Assembly: GCA_965249815.1 (NCBI GenBank)
Contig: CBDFMV010000003.1
Coordinates: 2,108,001-2,172,000 of the forward strand
DNA length: 64,000 bases
Direction of reading: 5' to 3'
Source of the DNA: JAJAZB01 sp965249815
GTDB lineage: Bacteria > Bacteroidota > Bacteroidia > Cytophagales > Spirosomataceae
Shown here: piece by piece, positions 32,548-40,775 of the stretch
Layout: each line of letters opens with the position of its first letter
Position numbering within the stretch: position 1 is the first letter of the stretch
Translations under genes and position numbers: made by a program
The notes under the pieces: generated by a model
What the model was told of the DNA's origin: nothing
Database searches by the model: none
Seen by the model: only the letters and a program-made list of their open reading frames with translations

Positions 32548-33018
32548 ATGAGCGCCAGCAAACTCGACCAGATTGACCGCAAGGTTCTGGAAATTCTTCA
32601 GTCCAACGCTAAAATCACCAACGCCCAGCTTTCCAAGGAAATCGGCCTTTCGCCCGCCCCAACCCTCGAACGGGTCAAGAAACTCGAAACTTCCGGCATT
32701 ATCCAAAGCTACCACGCTCAACTCGACCGCGAGAAAATCGGCCTCGGCGTCACCACCTTCGTGCAGGTGTCGCTGGTGGGGCACAAAAAGCTGGTAACCG
32801 ACCAGTTCGTCGAGCAAATCAACGAGATTCCCGAGGTCATCGAATGCCACCACGTGACGGGTTCGGGCGACTTTCTGCTCAAAATCATCGCCAAAGACAT
32901 TTCGTCGTACCAGAAACTGATGCTGGAAAAAATCAACGAAATCGAAGAGGTCGCCAGCACCCAGACGATGGTCATCCTCTCGACCTTCAAGGAAAGCAAA
33001 GTGTTGCCGATTCCGTGA
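32548..33018 (+). CDS. Lrp/AsnC family transcriptional regulator
   Basis: A 156-residue protein: N-terminal winged helix (LDQIDRKVLEILQSNAKITNAQLSKEIGLSPAPTLERVKKLE) followed by the RAM/AsnC effector domain (VTTFVQVSLVGH, EVIECHHVTGSGDFLLKIIAKD). Lrp proteins respond to amino acids and bind DNA as octamers. The next gene is on the other strand, so the regulated genes are not obvious. The 267 bases upstream (32281-32547) hold no other gene. Confidence 0.93.
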   Translation: MSASKLDQIDRKVLEILQSNAKITNAQLSKEIGLSPAPTLERVKKLETSGIIQSYHAQLDREKIGLGVTTFVQVSLVGHKKLVTDQFVEQINEIPEVIECHHVTGSGDFLLKIIAKDISSYQKLMLEKINEIEEVASTQTMVILSTFKESKVLPIP

Positions 33019-33079
33019 GCAATTTAGCATTCGTCATTCAGCGTTTTTATGGATAAGGCCTGAACGCTAAACCCCAAAC

Positions 33080-34312
33080 TCACTTCCGCAGCTTCCGCAC
33101 GGCTTTCTGCTTCTTGCGGTTCTCGTCGAGCAGCTTCTTCGCTTCTTCGCGCTGGCTGGTCTTTCGGTCGGCAAATTCCACGACCTTTTCGAAGTACCCC
33201 CTGGCTTCTTCCAGGTTGCCTTCGGCGTCGGCCATTTTGCCCAGGTTCAGCCACGACGACACGTGGTACCCCGAGTTTTTCGCGCCCGTTTGTTCAGCAA
33301 AAGCAATCGTGCGGCGGTAGTTTTCCTTCGCCACGGCAAAATTCCGGTAAACAAACTGGTTGTAGTAGGCCAGAATAAAACTGGCGTAACGCCCGCTGAT
33401 GGGTTCGTAGCCCGTCTGGTGGGCATCAATGCGCTGCAAAATGGACTGGGCGGCTTCCTGGGCCTCGTTCATGCGTCCCGTTACGAAGGCGGTACGGGCG
33501 AAGTAGCGGTGAAAAAATGGGTTGTTGGGGTAACTCTGGTTGAGGTAGCGGGCGAGTTGGTAGGCCTTCTCGTGCTGGCTTTCCATGCTGTAAATCTGGA
33601 GCAGGAAGTACTGCGCCTCGGTGCGGGTGTAAAACGCGTTGTTCGACACGCTCTCCAACTGCTTAATTCCCTCTGCCTTGTTGCCCTTGCTGAAAAACCA
33701 CAAGAAAGGCTTCAGCGCCGGGTAATTGGCCGGAATCCACTCAACGTAGTAATTGTACAGCCCGTCGCCGAAGAGAAGTTCGGGACTGAAATCCTGGTGA
33801 TTCTTGCTTTTTTCGAGGTACTTCAGCGAGCTTTTCCCGGCAAAAGCAGCCTTCGTCCAGCGTTTCCGTTCGGCGTACAACCGGCCTTTGAAGGCGTGGG
33901 CGGCGGCCAGAAAAAAGGCGGCCTCCACGTTGTCGTCGTCCTCGTCGTACATTTTCTCCGCCTTCTCGATGGCCTTGTCCATGTAGTCAAGGCATTTTTC
34001 GTCGTACATGGCGTTGTCCGAGTTCGGCACGATTTTCCACCACTCGGCCAGGCCGAAGAGGAAGTAGGGCAGGGGGTGTTCGGGGTATTTGGTCTGGAGC
34101 CAGCGGAATTCACGGTCGGCCTCGGCAAAATCAAAGTTGTACATGGCGTTGACGGCCACCGTGGCGTCGTGCTGCACCTCCATGTTTTTGAGCAGCAGGC
34201 CTTCGGAACGTACCTTTTCGTTTGCCTCGGCGTCTTTCCACCACTGGGCCTGGGCGGGGGCCGTCAGGACCAGCGAGCCAACCAGCAAAACGTTGAAAAT
34301 CAGAATGCGCAT
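33080..34312 (-). CDS. Secreted tetratricopeptide-repeat protein
   Basis: A 410-residue protein with a signal peptide (MRILIFNVLLVGSLVLTAPAQA). TPR-like helix pairs are spread over the whole length (AMYNFDFAEADREFRWLQTK, YLNQSYPNNPFFHRYFARTA, LGKMADAEGNLEEARGYFEK). An aromatic-rich patch with LLFGDGLYNYYVEWIPANYP is characteristic of a Bacteroidota family without known function. The basic C-terminus (NRKKQKAVRKLRK) is notable. Probably a periplasmic scaffold. Confidence 0.85.
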   Translation of the reverse strand: MRILIFNVLLVGSLVLTAPAQAQWWKDAEANEKVRSEGLLLKNMEVQHDATVAVNAMYNFDFAEADREFRWLQTKYPEHPLPYFLFGLAEWWKIVPNSDNAMYDEKCLDYMDKAIEKAEKMYDEDDDNVEAAFFLAAAHAFKGRLYAERKRWTKAAFAGKSSLKYLEKSKNHQDFSPELLFGDGLYNYYVEWIPANYPALKPFLWFFSKGNKAEGIKQLESVSNNAFYTRTEAQYFLLQIYSMESQHEKAYQLARYLNQSYPNNPFFHRYFARTAFVTGRMNEAQEAAQSILQRIDAHQTGYEPISGRYASFILAYYNQFVYRNFAVAKENYRRTIAFAEQTGAKNSGYHVSSWLNLGKMADAEGNLEEARGYFEKVVEFADRKTSQREEAKKLLDENRKKQKAVRKLRK

Positions 34313-34431
34313 AGCGAGTCGATGGTACAAACAGCGAAATCAGAACGCCGCCGGGGGCGCGGTCGTTTCCAAACCACTTAAATTTTTGTTAACGGCAAAT
34401 TCCTATTTTTGGCTTTACTCTTCCCTTTTCG

Positions 34432-34962
34432 ATGGTCACCGTCAAAGACAAAGCCTTCCGACCGTTTCTCGACCAACCCACCGTTGAGGCTCGCATTCAC
34501 CAATTGAGCCAGCAAATCAGCCACGATTACGCCGGGCGGCAACCCTTGCTGGTGGCCGTACTCAACGGGGCCTTTCTGTTCGCCGCCGAGTTGATGAAAG
34601 GCATCGCGGTGCCCTGCGAAATTACCTTCGTGCGGGTGGCTTCCTACCAGAAAACGGGTTCTACAGGCCAGGTCAAGACCATTCTTGGCCTGACCGAAGC
34701 CATCGAAAACCGCGACCTCATCATCGTGGAAGACATCGTGGACACGGGCCTGACGATGACCGAACTGCTGGGTCAGTTGACGGCGCTCAAACCCCGTTCC
34801 ATCGAAATCGCCACGTTGCTCCACAAGCCCGAAGCCACGCGGGTACCGCTCCGGCTGCGCTACGTGGGCTTTGAAATCGAAGACAAGTTCGTTGTGGGGT
34901 ACGGCCTCGACTACGACGGCCTGGGACGAAACCTGGCGGGGATTTACCAGTTGAGTGTCTGA
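34432..34962 (+). CDS. hpt: Hypoxanthine phosphoribosyltransferase
   Basis: A 176-residue purine salvage enzyme converting hypoxanthine or guanine plus PRPP to IMP or GMP. The PRPP-binding motif IIVEDIVDTGLT lies at about 96-107; LLVAVLNGAFLFAAEL and the base-binding FVVGYGLDYDGLGRNL segment near the C-terminus complete the family pattern. A TATTTTTG box at 34404 is a likely -7 element. It ends in a palindrome shared with the convergent thioesterase gene. Confidence 0.95.
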   Translation: MVTVKDKAFRPFLDQPTVEARIHQLSQQISHDYAGRQPLLVAVLNGAFLFAAELMKGIAVPCEITFVRVASYQKTGSTGQVKTILGLTEAIENRDLIIVEDIVDTGLTMTELLGQLTALKPRSIEIATLLHKPEATRVPLRLRYVGFEIEDKFVVGYGLDYDGLGRNLAGIYQLSV

Positions 34963-34978
34963 ACCGCACGGTTCAGAC
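34957..34978. terminator. Palindrome GTCTGAACCG...CGGTTCAGAC containing two stop codons
   Basis: This 22-base palindrome overlaps the ends of hpt (+) and the thioesterase gene (-); both genes end in GTC TGA supplied by its two arms. It carries the same first nine bases as the larger element at 7700. Confidence 0.8.
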
Positions 34979-35500
34979 GTACCGCCCCTCCGCCAACTCC
35001 CGCTTCACCTGCCGCACGCGTTCGTTGAACGTGGTGTGCTCGAAATCCACGCCCTCCACGCTCACCGTCCGCAGGTAGGCCAGCAAATCGGGCTGGTGCT
35101 CGATCACGCGCCCCGTTTGCACCAAAATGTACTTCGACGTCGTCCAGAGCAGGTTTTTCAATTCGCGCCCGGTTTCGTTGGCCATCGCATACTCGGTTAC
35201 TTTGGTGGAATCGTTGAAGTAAATCACGCTGGTGATGATGCTTACCCACTCGCTCACGTTGGCGGGCCGCACGTAGGCAATCTGGTGGTTGTACACCACC
35301 CAACTCGCGTTGTACTGCGTGAAGGTGTAGTCGGAGCGGAGGCCGTAGAGCAGCGCCTGCTGATCTTCGCGGGCATTGAAGTAATAATCGAAGTACTTGG
35401 CGTTGTTGAGGTGCCGCAGCGGGTCGCAGTCCTGAAACCGGATCACCGAGCGACTGTGGGTACGCTTGGGGTAGGATTTGGTGGGGTCGAGTTGAAACAT
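34973..35500 (-). CDS. Acyl-CoA thioesterase (4HBT hotdog fold)
   Basis: A 175-residue protein. VIRFQDCDPLRHLNNAKYFDYYFNARED is the hotdog-family start with the catalytic D-x-x-x-H-x-N pattern (D26-P-L-R-H-L-N), followed by β-strands SWVVYNHQIAYVRPANV and SVIYFNDSTKVTEYAM. It hydrolyses acyl- or hydroxybenzoyl-type CoA esters; the chain is unknown. Convergent with hpt. Confidence 0.9.
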   Translation of the reverse strand: MFQLDPTKSYPKRTHSRSVIRFQDCDPLRHLNNAKYFDYYFNAREDQQALLYGLRSDYTFTQYNASWVVYNHQIAYVRPANVSEWVSIITSVIYFNDSTKVTEYAMANETGRELKNLLWTTSKYILVQTGRVIEHQPDLLAYLRTVSVEGVDFEHTTFNERVRQVKRELAEGRYV

Positions 35501-35505
35501 ACGTA

Positions 35506-35532
35506 GCGCTGACCTCTGGTCAGCGTTTTTTT
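35506..35532. repeat. GCGCTGACC hairpin with T-run
   Basis: CGCTGACC pairs with GGTCAGCG around TCT, followed by TTTTTTT on the plus strand. No plus-strand gene ends here, so it is probably a palindromic repeat in the leader of the thioesterase gene rather than a used terminator. It resembles the hairpin 40 bases further on. Confidence 0.6.
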
Positions 35533-35565
35533 ATGGTTGTAAAATAAGATTCGGTACGTATGCGA

Positions 35566-35584
35566 CGCCGACTAAAAGTCGGCG
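35566..35584 (-). terminator. Hairpin directly after nuoD
   Basis: On the minus strand CGCCGACT pairs with AGTCGGCG, immediately after the nuoD stop codon (35587-35585). It belongs to the same GCGCYGACYT family as the hairpin at 35506. Confidence 0.6.
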
Positions 35585-36796
35585 CTACCGATCCACTTCC
35601 CCCATCACCAGATCCAGCGAACCAATGATGGCCACGAGGTCGGCCACGAGCGCGCCCCGGCTTATTTCGTGGATGGGCGAAAGGTTGTGAAAACAGCAGG
35701 AGCGGGCTTTCACGCGCTGGGGCACGTCGCTGCGACCGTCGGTGCGGAAGTAGAAACCCAGTTCGCCTTTGGGCGTTTCGCCGCGTACGTAAAACTCCAT
35801 CGCCTTCGGGCGGATTTTCTTCGGCACCACGGCCTGCGGGTCGAAGTCGGGCGTGCGGCGTTCGGGGCCTTCGAGGTGGTCGAGGCACTGCTCGATGAGC
35901 TTCAGCGATTCCCAGCATTCGAGGACGCGCACGTGGTTGCGGTCCCAGCAGTCACCGGTTTTGCCCATCTGCCCGGAACCGATGGGCACGTCGAAGTCCA
36001 GTTCGGGGTACACCGAGTAGCCGTCCACCTTCCGCAAGTCCCAGCGCAGGCCCGACCCGCGCAGCACCGGCCCCGTGCAGCCGTAGTTGACGGCCAGCGC
36101 CAGCGGCAGTACGCCTACGCCCGCCGTGCGGCTCACGAAAATCTGGTTTTCAATTACCAACTGCTGCAATTCGACGAGCTTGGGCTTCAGGTAGGCCACA
36201 AATTCCCGGCATTTCTCCTCAAACCCCACGGGCAAATCGTAAAACAGCCCGCCGATCCAGATGTAGTTGTAGAGCATCCTGGCCCCGCTCACCCATTCGA
36301 GCATCCGCTGGAGGTGTTCGCGGTCGCGCATCATCCACAGAAACGCCGTGTATGCTCCGAGGTCGAGGGCGTAAGTGCCCACGGCTACGAAGTGCGAGGC
36401 CAGGCGGTTCAGTTCGGCCACCAGCACCCGGATGAATTCGATGCGCCGGGGCAGTTCGGTAATGCCCAGCATCCGCTCCACGCCCAGCGCGTACACGTGT
36501 TCGGAATTCATCGCCGCGAGGTAATCGAGCCGGTCCACATACGGAATCACCTGGTTGAAGGGCATCGACTCGGCGTGTTTTTCAAAACAGCGGTGCAAAT
36601 AGCCGAGGTGCGGCACCACGTCCACGATGAGTTCGCCGTCGGTCACCACTTCGAGGCGCAGCACGCCGTGGGTCGAAGGGTGCTGCGGCCCCATCGAAAG
36701 CACCATCTCCTCCGAGCGCAGGGTGCTGAGCTGGTGCTTATTGGGGTCCGAGAGGCGGTGGTTGTCGGGGTGGTAGTGGTACTGGAGCGGTTTCAC
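35585..36796 (-). CDS. nuoD: NADH-quinone oxidoreductase subunit D (49 kDa subunit)
   Basis: A 403-residue protein; GTG at 36796 is chosen because upstream codons (from TTG 36811) are not conserved-looking. Family signatures: VLSMGPQHPSTHGVLRLEV, HLGYLHRCFEKHAE, YVDRLDYLAAM and the C-terminal CCFHNLSPIHEISRGALVADLVAIIGSLDLVMGEVDR. NuoD helps form the quinone site of complex I. No other nuo gene is in the window, which is unusual because nuo genes are normally clustered. Normal length and intact motifs argue against a pseudogene. Confidence 0.93.
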   Translation of the reverse strand: MKPLQYHYHPDNHRLSDPNKHQLSTLRSEEMVLSMGPQHPSTHGVLRLEVVTDGELIVDVVPHLGYLHRCFEKHAESMPFNQVIPYVDRLDYLAAMNSEHVYALGVERMLGITELPRRIEFIRVLVAELNRLASHFVAVGTYALDLGAYTAFLWMMRDREHLQRMLEWVSGARMLYNYIWIGGLFYDLPVGFEEKCREFVAYLKPKLVELQQLVIENQIFVSRTAGVGVLPLALAVNYGCTGPVLRGSGLRWDLRKVDGYSVYPELDFDVPIGSGQMGKTGDCWDRNHVRVLECWESLKLIEQCLDHLEGPERRTPDFDPQAVVPKKIRPKAMEFYVRGETPKGELGFYFRTDGRSDVPQRVKARSCCFHNLSPIHEISRGALVADLVAIIGSLDLVMGEVDR

Positions 36797-36828
36797 GGCC
36801 CAAAGTTCCAAAAACTTTAGGGGTTCCG

Positions 36829-36859
36829 TTTGCCGCGTGGCGAAAACTTCCTACTTTTG
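36829..36859 (+). promoter_or_regulatory. Bacteroidota-type promoter of rpmG
   Basis: TTTG at 36829-36832, a 19-base spacer and TACTTTTG at 36852-36859 give an exact -33 / -7 match. The leader of about 100 bases before ATG 36968 contains a word-like hairpin. Confidence 0.75.
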
Positions 36860-36881
36860 CGTTCCATTTTCAGCACTCCCC

Positions 36882-36961
36882 GTTGTTCGTGCCTTGTTGT
36901 CCGTGGTTTGGAATCACTCCGAAGCGGACTTTACGGACAACGCCCAACGAATAACGAACAC
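36882..36961. repeat. Word-like hairpin in the rpmG leader
   Basis: GTTGTTCGTGCC...GTTGTCCGT on the left pairs with ACGGACAACG...CGAATAACGAACAC on the right, ending 6 bases before the rpmG start codon. Arms are built from repeats of the word (A)ACGAA(C/T). Confidence 0.65.
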
Positions 36962-36967
36962 CGAATC

Positions 36968-37150
36968 ATGGCAAAGAAAGGCAACCGCATCCAGGTCATT
37001 CTGGAATGCACCGAGCAGAAGAACTCGGACGTACCCGGCATGTCGCGTTACATCACGACCAAGAACCGCAAGAACACGACCGGCCGCATGGAACTCAAGA
37101 AGTACAACCCCTTCATGAAGAAGGTGACGGTCCACAAGGAAATTAAGTAA
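36968..37150 (+). CDS. rpmG: 50S ribosomal protein L33
   Basis: A 60-residue protein starting MAKKGNRIQVILECTEQ and ending KKVTVHKEIK, the normal L33 length and ends. The usual bacterial C-x-x-C zinc pairs are largely absent (one Cys in LECTEQ), so this is a zinc-free (C-) type. It heads the rpmG–DUF4295–ftsY cluster conserved in Bacteroidota. Confidence 0.95.
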   Translation: MAKKGNRIQVILECTEQKNSDVPGMSRYITTKNRKNTTGRMELKKYNPFMKKVTVHKEIK

Positions 37151-37156
37151 TCACTT

Positions 37157-37230
37157 GTTGTCCGCTGTTCGTTGACTGTTGCCTGACCAGGCTGGTTAAC
37201 CCGAACAACGAACAACGAATAACGAACAAC
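37157..37230. repeat. Word-like hairpin in the DUF4295 leader
   Basis: TTGTTGTCCGCTGTTCGTTG on the left is imperfectly mirrored by CGAACAACGAA...ATAACGAACAAC on the right, 4 bases before the next ATG. It is nearly the same word set as the rpmG leader hairpin. Confidence 0.6.
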
Positions 37231-37234
37231 TCCA

Positions 37235-37387
37235 ATGGCAAAGAAAGTCGTTGCAACCCTGAAAAAAGAAGGCGGGAAAAACTACGCCAAGGTCATCCGT
37301 GCCGTGAAGTCGCCGACGACTGGTGCCTACACCTTCAAGGAAGAAATCGTTTCCCTCGACCAGGTTCAGGATTCGCTGAAAGGCTAA
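37235..37387 (+). CDS. DUF4295 domain protein (50 aa)
   Basis: It reads MAKKVVATLKKEGGKNYAKV and ends SLDQVQDSLKG, the full length of this Bacteroidota-only family, always found just after rpmG. A role linked to the ribosome is inferred from that fixed position and its basic character; no function has been shown as far as I know. A terminator follows. Confidence 0.9.
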   Translation: MAKKVVATLKKEGGKNYAKVIRAVKSPTTGAYTFKEEIVSLDQVQDSLKG

Positions 37388-37414
37388 GGTGCCTTTTCGC
37401 CCGTTCATTGAATC

Positions 37415-37448
37415 GTCCCCCAACGCCAGCCGTCGGGGGACTTTTTTT
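37415..37448 (+). terminator. Terminator after DUF4295
   Basis: GTCCCCC pairs with GGGGGAC, followed by TTTTTTT; it separates the ribosomal genes from ftsY. Confidence 0.85.
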
Positions 37449-37484
37449 GTTGTAGTTTTGCCCGGAAACCACCCGCTTCTCCGC

Positions 37485-37569
37485 CGTCATTGCGAGGAAC
37501 GAAGCAGCGGTAGCGGGTGGCGTGACGAAGCAATCCTTCGTCGGTCGTACCTTCCTTCTCGCCATGACG
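37485..37569. repeat. CGTCATTGCGAGG-type palindromic repeat in the ftsY leader
   Basis: CGTCATTGCGAGGA at the left end is mirrored by TTCTCGCCATGACG at the right, with an inner arm pair GACGAAG/CTTCGTC. A TAGTTTTG box at 37453 suggests that transcription of ftsY starts just before it, so the repeat would be in the ftsY mRNA leader, ending 11 bases before the ATG. Confidence 0.75.
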
Positions 37570-37580
37570 CGTTTTTAAAA

Positions 37581-38558
37581 ATGGGCTTATTCGATTTTTT
37601 TACCAAGAAAAAAGAGCAGGTCGTCCAGGAGGAAAAAGAATCGCTCGAAAAAGGGCTGGAACGCTCGAAAGAGGGATTTTTCAGCAAACTGAGCCGGGCC
37701 GTGGTGGGCAAGTCGAAGGTGGACGACGAGGTACTCGACGAACTGGAGGAAATCCTGATTTCGTCGGACGTCGGCGTGGAAACCACCGTCAACATCATCC
37801 GCCGCATCGAGGCCCGCGTCGAGCGCGACAAGTTTGTCAGCACCGACGAACTCGACCAGATTCTGCGCGACGAAGTGGCCGCGCTGCTTTCGGAGAATAA
37901 ATCCGCCGACATTACCGACGATTTCGACACGCCGCCGGGCATCAGGCCCTACGTCATCATGGTCGTGGGCGTCAACGGCGTGGGCAAAACCACGACAATT
38001 GGCAAACTGGCCTCACGCTATTTCAAGGCGGGCAAAAAAGTGGTTTTAGGCGCGGGCGATACGTTCCGGGCCGCCGCCGTGGAGCAACTCCGCCTCTGGG
38101 GCGAGCGCACGGGCATCCCCGTCATCCACCACGGCATGAACACCGACCCGGCCTCCGTGGCCTACGACGCCGTGAAGCAGGCCACCGACCAGGGTGCCGA
38201 CGTGGTGATCATCGACACGGCGGGCCGCCTCCACACGAAGGTGAACCTGATGAACGAACTCACGAAAATCAAACGGGTGATGCAGAAAATTTCGCCCGAC
38301 GCGCCCCACGAGGTGTTGCTCGTACTCGACGGCTCGACGGGCCAGAACGCCTTTATCCAGGCCCAGGAATTCACCAAGGCCACCGACGTTACGGCCCTGG
38401 CCATCACCAAACTCGACGGCACGGCCAAAGGCGGCGTGGTCATCGGCATTTCCGACCAGTTTAAAATTCCCGTCAAGTACATTGGGGTGGGCGAGAAAAT
38501 CGAGGATTTGCAGGTGTTCAACAAGCGGACGTTCGTGGAGAGTTTGTTTAAAAAATAA
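37581..38558 (+). CDS. ftsY: Signal recognition particle receptor FtsY
   Basis: A 325-residue SRP GTPase from ATG 37581 with a short N-terminal A-like region (MGLFDFFTKKKEQ), N domain (helical, to about 115) and G domain: GVNGVGKTTTIGKLA (about 130), DTFRAAAVEQL, DTAGRLHT, TKLDGTAKGG. It docks SRP-ribosome complexes at the inner membrane. Its partner ffh lies at 45.1 kb in the same window. Confidence 0.96.
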   Translation: MGLFDFFTKKKEQVVQEEKESLEKGLERSKEGFFSKLSRAVVGKSKVDDEVLDELEEILISSDVGVETTVNIIRRIEARVERDKFVSTDELDQILRDEVAALLSENKSADITDDFDTPPGIRPYVIMVVGVNGVGKTTTIGKLASRYFKAGKKVVLGAGDTFRAAAVEQLRLWGERTGIPVIHHGMNTDPASVAYDAVKQATDQGADVVIIDTAGRLHTKVNLMNELTKIKRVMQKISPDAPHEVLLVLDGSTGQNAFIQAQEFTKATDVTALAITKLDGTAKGGVVIGISDQFKIPVKYIGVGEKIEDLQVFNKRTFVESLFKK

Positions 38559-38658
38559 GGAAGAAGGGGAGGAGAGAGACGAGTCGAAAAACTTTCCTCC
38601 TCGCTTTCAACCCTTTTTCTTCTTTCCGTGTCTGAGGCAAACCAAACGCCTGAAACCC

Positions 38659-39069
38659 ATGAAGCTACGTTTCCTCTCCCTGATTTTATTGACGAGTCTG
38701 GCTTCCTGCCACAAAGAAACGCTGGAAGTGATGCCGACCAACGGTCCCCTCGAAGGCCGGTACCGCGTCGAAGCCGATCCGGTGCGGTGCGCGTTGCCCA
38801 CGTCCAACTGGCTGGAAGTGAGCCGGGTGAACGGCGCGTACCAATTCAGTTACGACCGCTTCGGCAAAGGTCCCTTCACGCTCGACGGCGTGGAAGCCCG
38901 AAAGTTGGACGACCAGAAGTACGAACTCTGGCTCGACGACCAGCGCGTTGGGCAGTACACCTACGAAACCATGCTCTGGCGGTCGGGCAAGCCCAAACTG
39001 TGGGTGCTGTCCGTCCGCCACGACGACGGCAAGCCGAGTGGGGTGGAGTTTATGGGGGTGAAGGAGTGA
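38659..39069 (+). CDS. Small lipoprotein of unknown function
   Basis: A 136-residue protein with lipobox LASC (MKLRFLSLILLTSLASC). The mature part contains W-L-E-V-S-R, a β-rich pattern and one internal cysteine (DPVRCALP), ending SGVEFMGVKE; it may be a single β-sandwich or lipocalin-like domain. No family recognised. It ends two bases before a strong palindrome that separates it from purH. Confidence 0.7.
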   Translation: MKLRFLSLILLTSLASCHKETLEVMPTNGPLEGRYRVEADPVRCALPTSNWLEVSRVNGAYQFSYDRFGKGPFTLDGVEARKLDDQKYELWLDDQRVGQYTYETMLWRSGKPKLWVLSVRHDDGKPSGVEFMGVKE

Positions 39070-39070
39070 A

Positions 39071-39148
39071 GAATGTTCAATGCTCAATGTTCAACTTCTA
39101 ATGATTTTCACTGGATGTTGAACATTGAAAATTGAGCATTGAACATTC
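39071..39148. repeat. Word-like hairpin filling the gap between the lipoprotein gene and purH
   Basis: GAATGTTCAATGCTCAATG and TTCAAC (39071-39095) are mirrored by GTTGAACATTG and GAGCATTGAACATTC (39118-39148) with one extra 7-base word in the right arm. It occupies exactly the space between two convergent stop codons, so it likely ends both transcripts. Confidence 0.85.
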
Positions 39149-40681
39149 TTAGTGCTTAAAGTGCCGCACGCCGGTCATCACCATCGCCAGGCCGTGGCCG
39201 TTGCAGTACGCGATGGAATCCTGGTCTTTGATGGAACCGCCCGGCTGCACCACTGCCGTGATGCCCGCCTGACCGGCGATTTCGACGCAGTCGGGGAAAG
39301 GGAAAAAGGCGTCGGAGGCCATCACTGCACCGGTCAAATCGAAGCCGAAACTTCGGGCTTTTTCAATCGCCTGCTTCAGCGCGTCCACGCGCGAGGTCTG
39401 ACCGACACCGCTGGCCAAAAGCTGGTTTTCTTTCGCCAGCACAATCGTGTTCGATTTCGTGTGTTTGCAAACTTTCAAGGCAAATTCCAGCGCCCGGAGT
39501 TCGCTTTCGGTCGGCGTTTTTTCGGTCACGGTGCGCATCTGGGCGGCGGTTTCGGTGGCGGTGTCCTTGTCCTGCTCCAGCACACCGTTCAGGGCCGTTT
39601 TAAACATCGTACCCGTTTTCCCGGCGGGTTTCCGTTTCAATAAAATCCGGTTTTTCTTCGATTTCAACAGCGTCAGCGCCTCCTCGTCGTAGTCGGGCGC
39701 GATCAGGATTTCCATGAACAACTTGTTCAGTTCCTCTGCCGTCGCCAAATCGATTTTCGCGTTGGTTACCAACACCCCGCCGAAGGCCGAAACCGGGTCG
39801 CAGGCCAGCGCGTTGAGGTACGCCTCGCGCACGGTTGGGGCCGTAGCCACGCCGCAGGCGTTGGTGTGCTTGATGATGACAAAAGATGCCGCCGGGGATA
39901 CGGGTTCGGAAAACTCCTCAATCAGTTCCACCGCCGCATCCACGTCCACAAGGTTGTTGTAAGAAAGTTCCTTGCCGTGCAACTTGTCAAACAGCGCATC
40001 GAGGTCGCCGTAGAACGTGGCCTGCTGGTGCGGGTTTTCGCCGTAGCGGAGGGGATTGGCGGGCAGCGCGTGGAAGTCGGTCGGGACCGTTTTTCCGAGG
40101 AACCACGCGTTGATGGCCGTGTCGTAGTGCGAACTGACGCCGAAGGCTTCCGCCGCGAATTTCCGGCGGTCTTCTAACTCGGTGGCCCCTTCGTTTTCCT
40201 GCAAAAGGCGCAGCACTTCGCTGTACTGACCCCGGTGACTGACGATGAGCACGTCCTGAAAGTTTTTGGCTCCGGCCCGGATGAGCGAAATGCCGCCGAT
40301 GTCGATTTTTTCGATAATCTCGTCCGCCGCTGCGCCCGAGGCGACGGTGGCTTCAAACGGATACAAATCCACGACGACCAAATCGATCGACGGAATGCCG
40401 TAGCTGTCGGCGGTCTGGGCGTCGTCGTCGAAGTCGCGGCGGTAGAGAATGCCGCCGAACACCTTCGGGTGCAGGGTTTTTACGCGTCCCCCGAAAATGG
40501 ACGGGTACGTCGTCAACTCCTCGACGGGTGTGACGGGGATGCCCATTTTCTCGATAAATTCCTGCGTACCACCGGTCGAGTACATCGTAACCCCTTGTTG
40601 ATGAAGTAATTCAACCAGCGGACCGAGGCCGTCTTTGTGGTAAACCGAAAGCAGGGCGGACGTGATTTTGCGGAAGGTCAT
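39149..40681 (-). CDS. purH: Bifunctional AICAR transformylase / IMP cyclohydrolase
   Basis: A 510-residue protein from ATG 40681 that performs the last two steps of IMP synthesis. The N-terminal cyclohydrolase has ALLSVYHKDGLGPLV, STGGTQEFIEKMGIPVTPVEE and GGRVKTLHPKVFGGILYRR; the transformylase has LRYGENPHQQA, FVIIKHTNACGVA and the C-terminal GGSIKDQDSIAYCNGHGLAMVMTGVRHFKH. A TATTTTTG box on the minus strand at 40716-40709 is a likely -7 element. Confidence 0.96.
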   Translation of the reverse strand: MTFRKITSALLSVYHKDGLGPLVELLHQQGVTMYSTGGTQEFIEKMGIPVTPVEELTTYPSIFGGRVKTLHPKVFGGILYRRDFDDDAQTADSYGIPSIDLVVVDLYPFEATVASGAAADEIIEKIDIGGISLIRAGAKNFQDVLIVSHRGQYSEVLRLLQENEGATELEDRRKFAAEAFGVSSHYDTAINAWFLGKTVPTDFHALPANPLRYGENPHQQATFYGDLDALFDKLHGKELSYNNLVDVDAAVELIEEFSEPVSPAASFVIIKHTNACGVATAPTVREAYLNALACDPVSAFGGVLVTNAKIDLATAEELNKLFMEILIAPDYDEEALTLLKSKKNRILLKRKPAGKTGTMFKTALNGVLEQDKDTATETAAQMRTVTEKTPTESELRALEFALKVCKHTKSNTIVLAKENQLLASGVGQTSRVDALKQAIEKARSFGFDLTGAVMASDAFFPFPDCVEIAGQAGITAVVQPGGSIKDQDSIAYCNGHGLAMVMTGVRHFKH

Positions 40682-40731
40682 GCGGGAGGGTTGCGGGTTT
40701 TGAAGCCGCAAAAATAGGAATTGCGGAAGCT

Positions 40732-40764
40732 ACCTTTGTCAAAGTTTTGAACTTTGACAAAGGT
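40732..40764. repeat. ACCTTTGTCAAAGTT palindrome between purH and pabA
   Basis: ACCTTTGTCAAAGTT pairs perfectly with AACTTTGACAAAGGT around a 3-base loop, in the divergent intergenic region. A related sequence (AGCTTTGACAACTC...) is at 52629. Confidence 0.85.
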
Positions 40765-40775
40765 TTATCCTGCTA

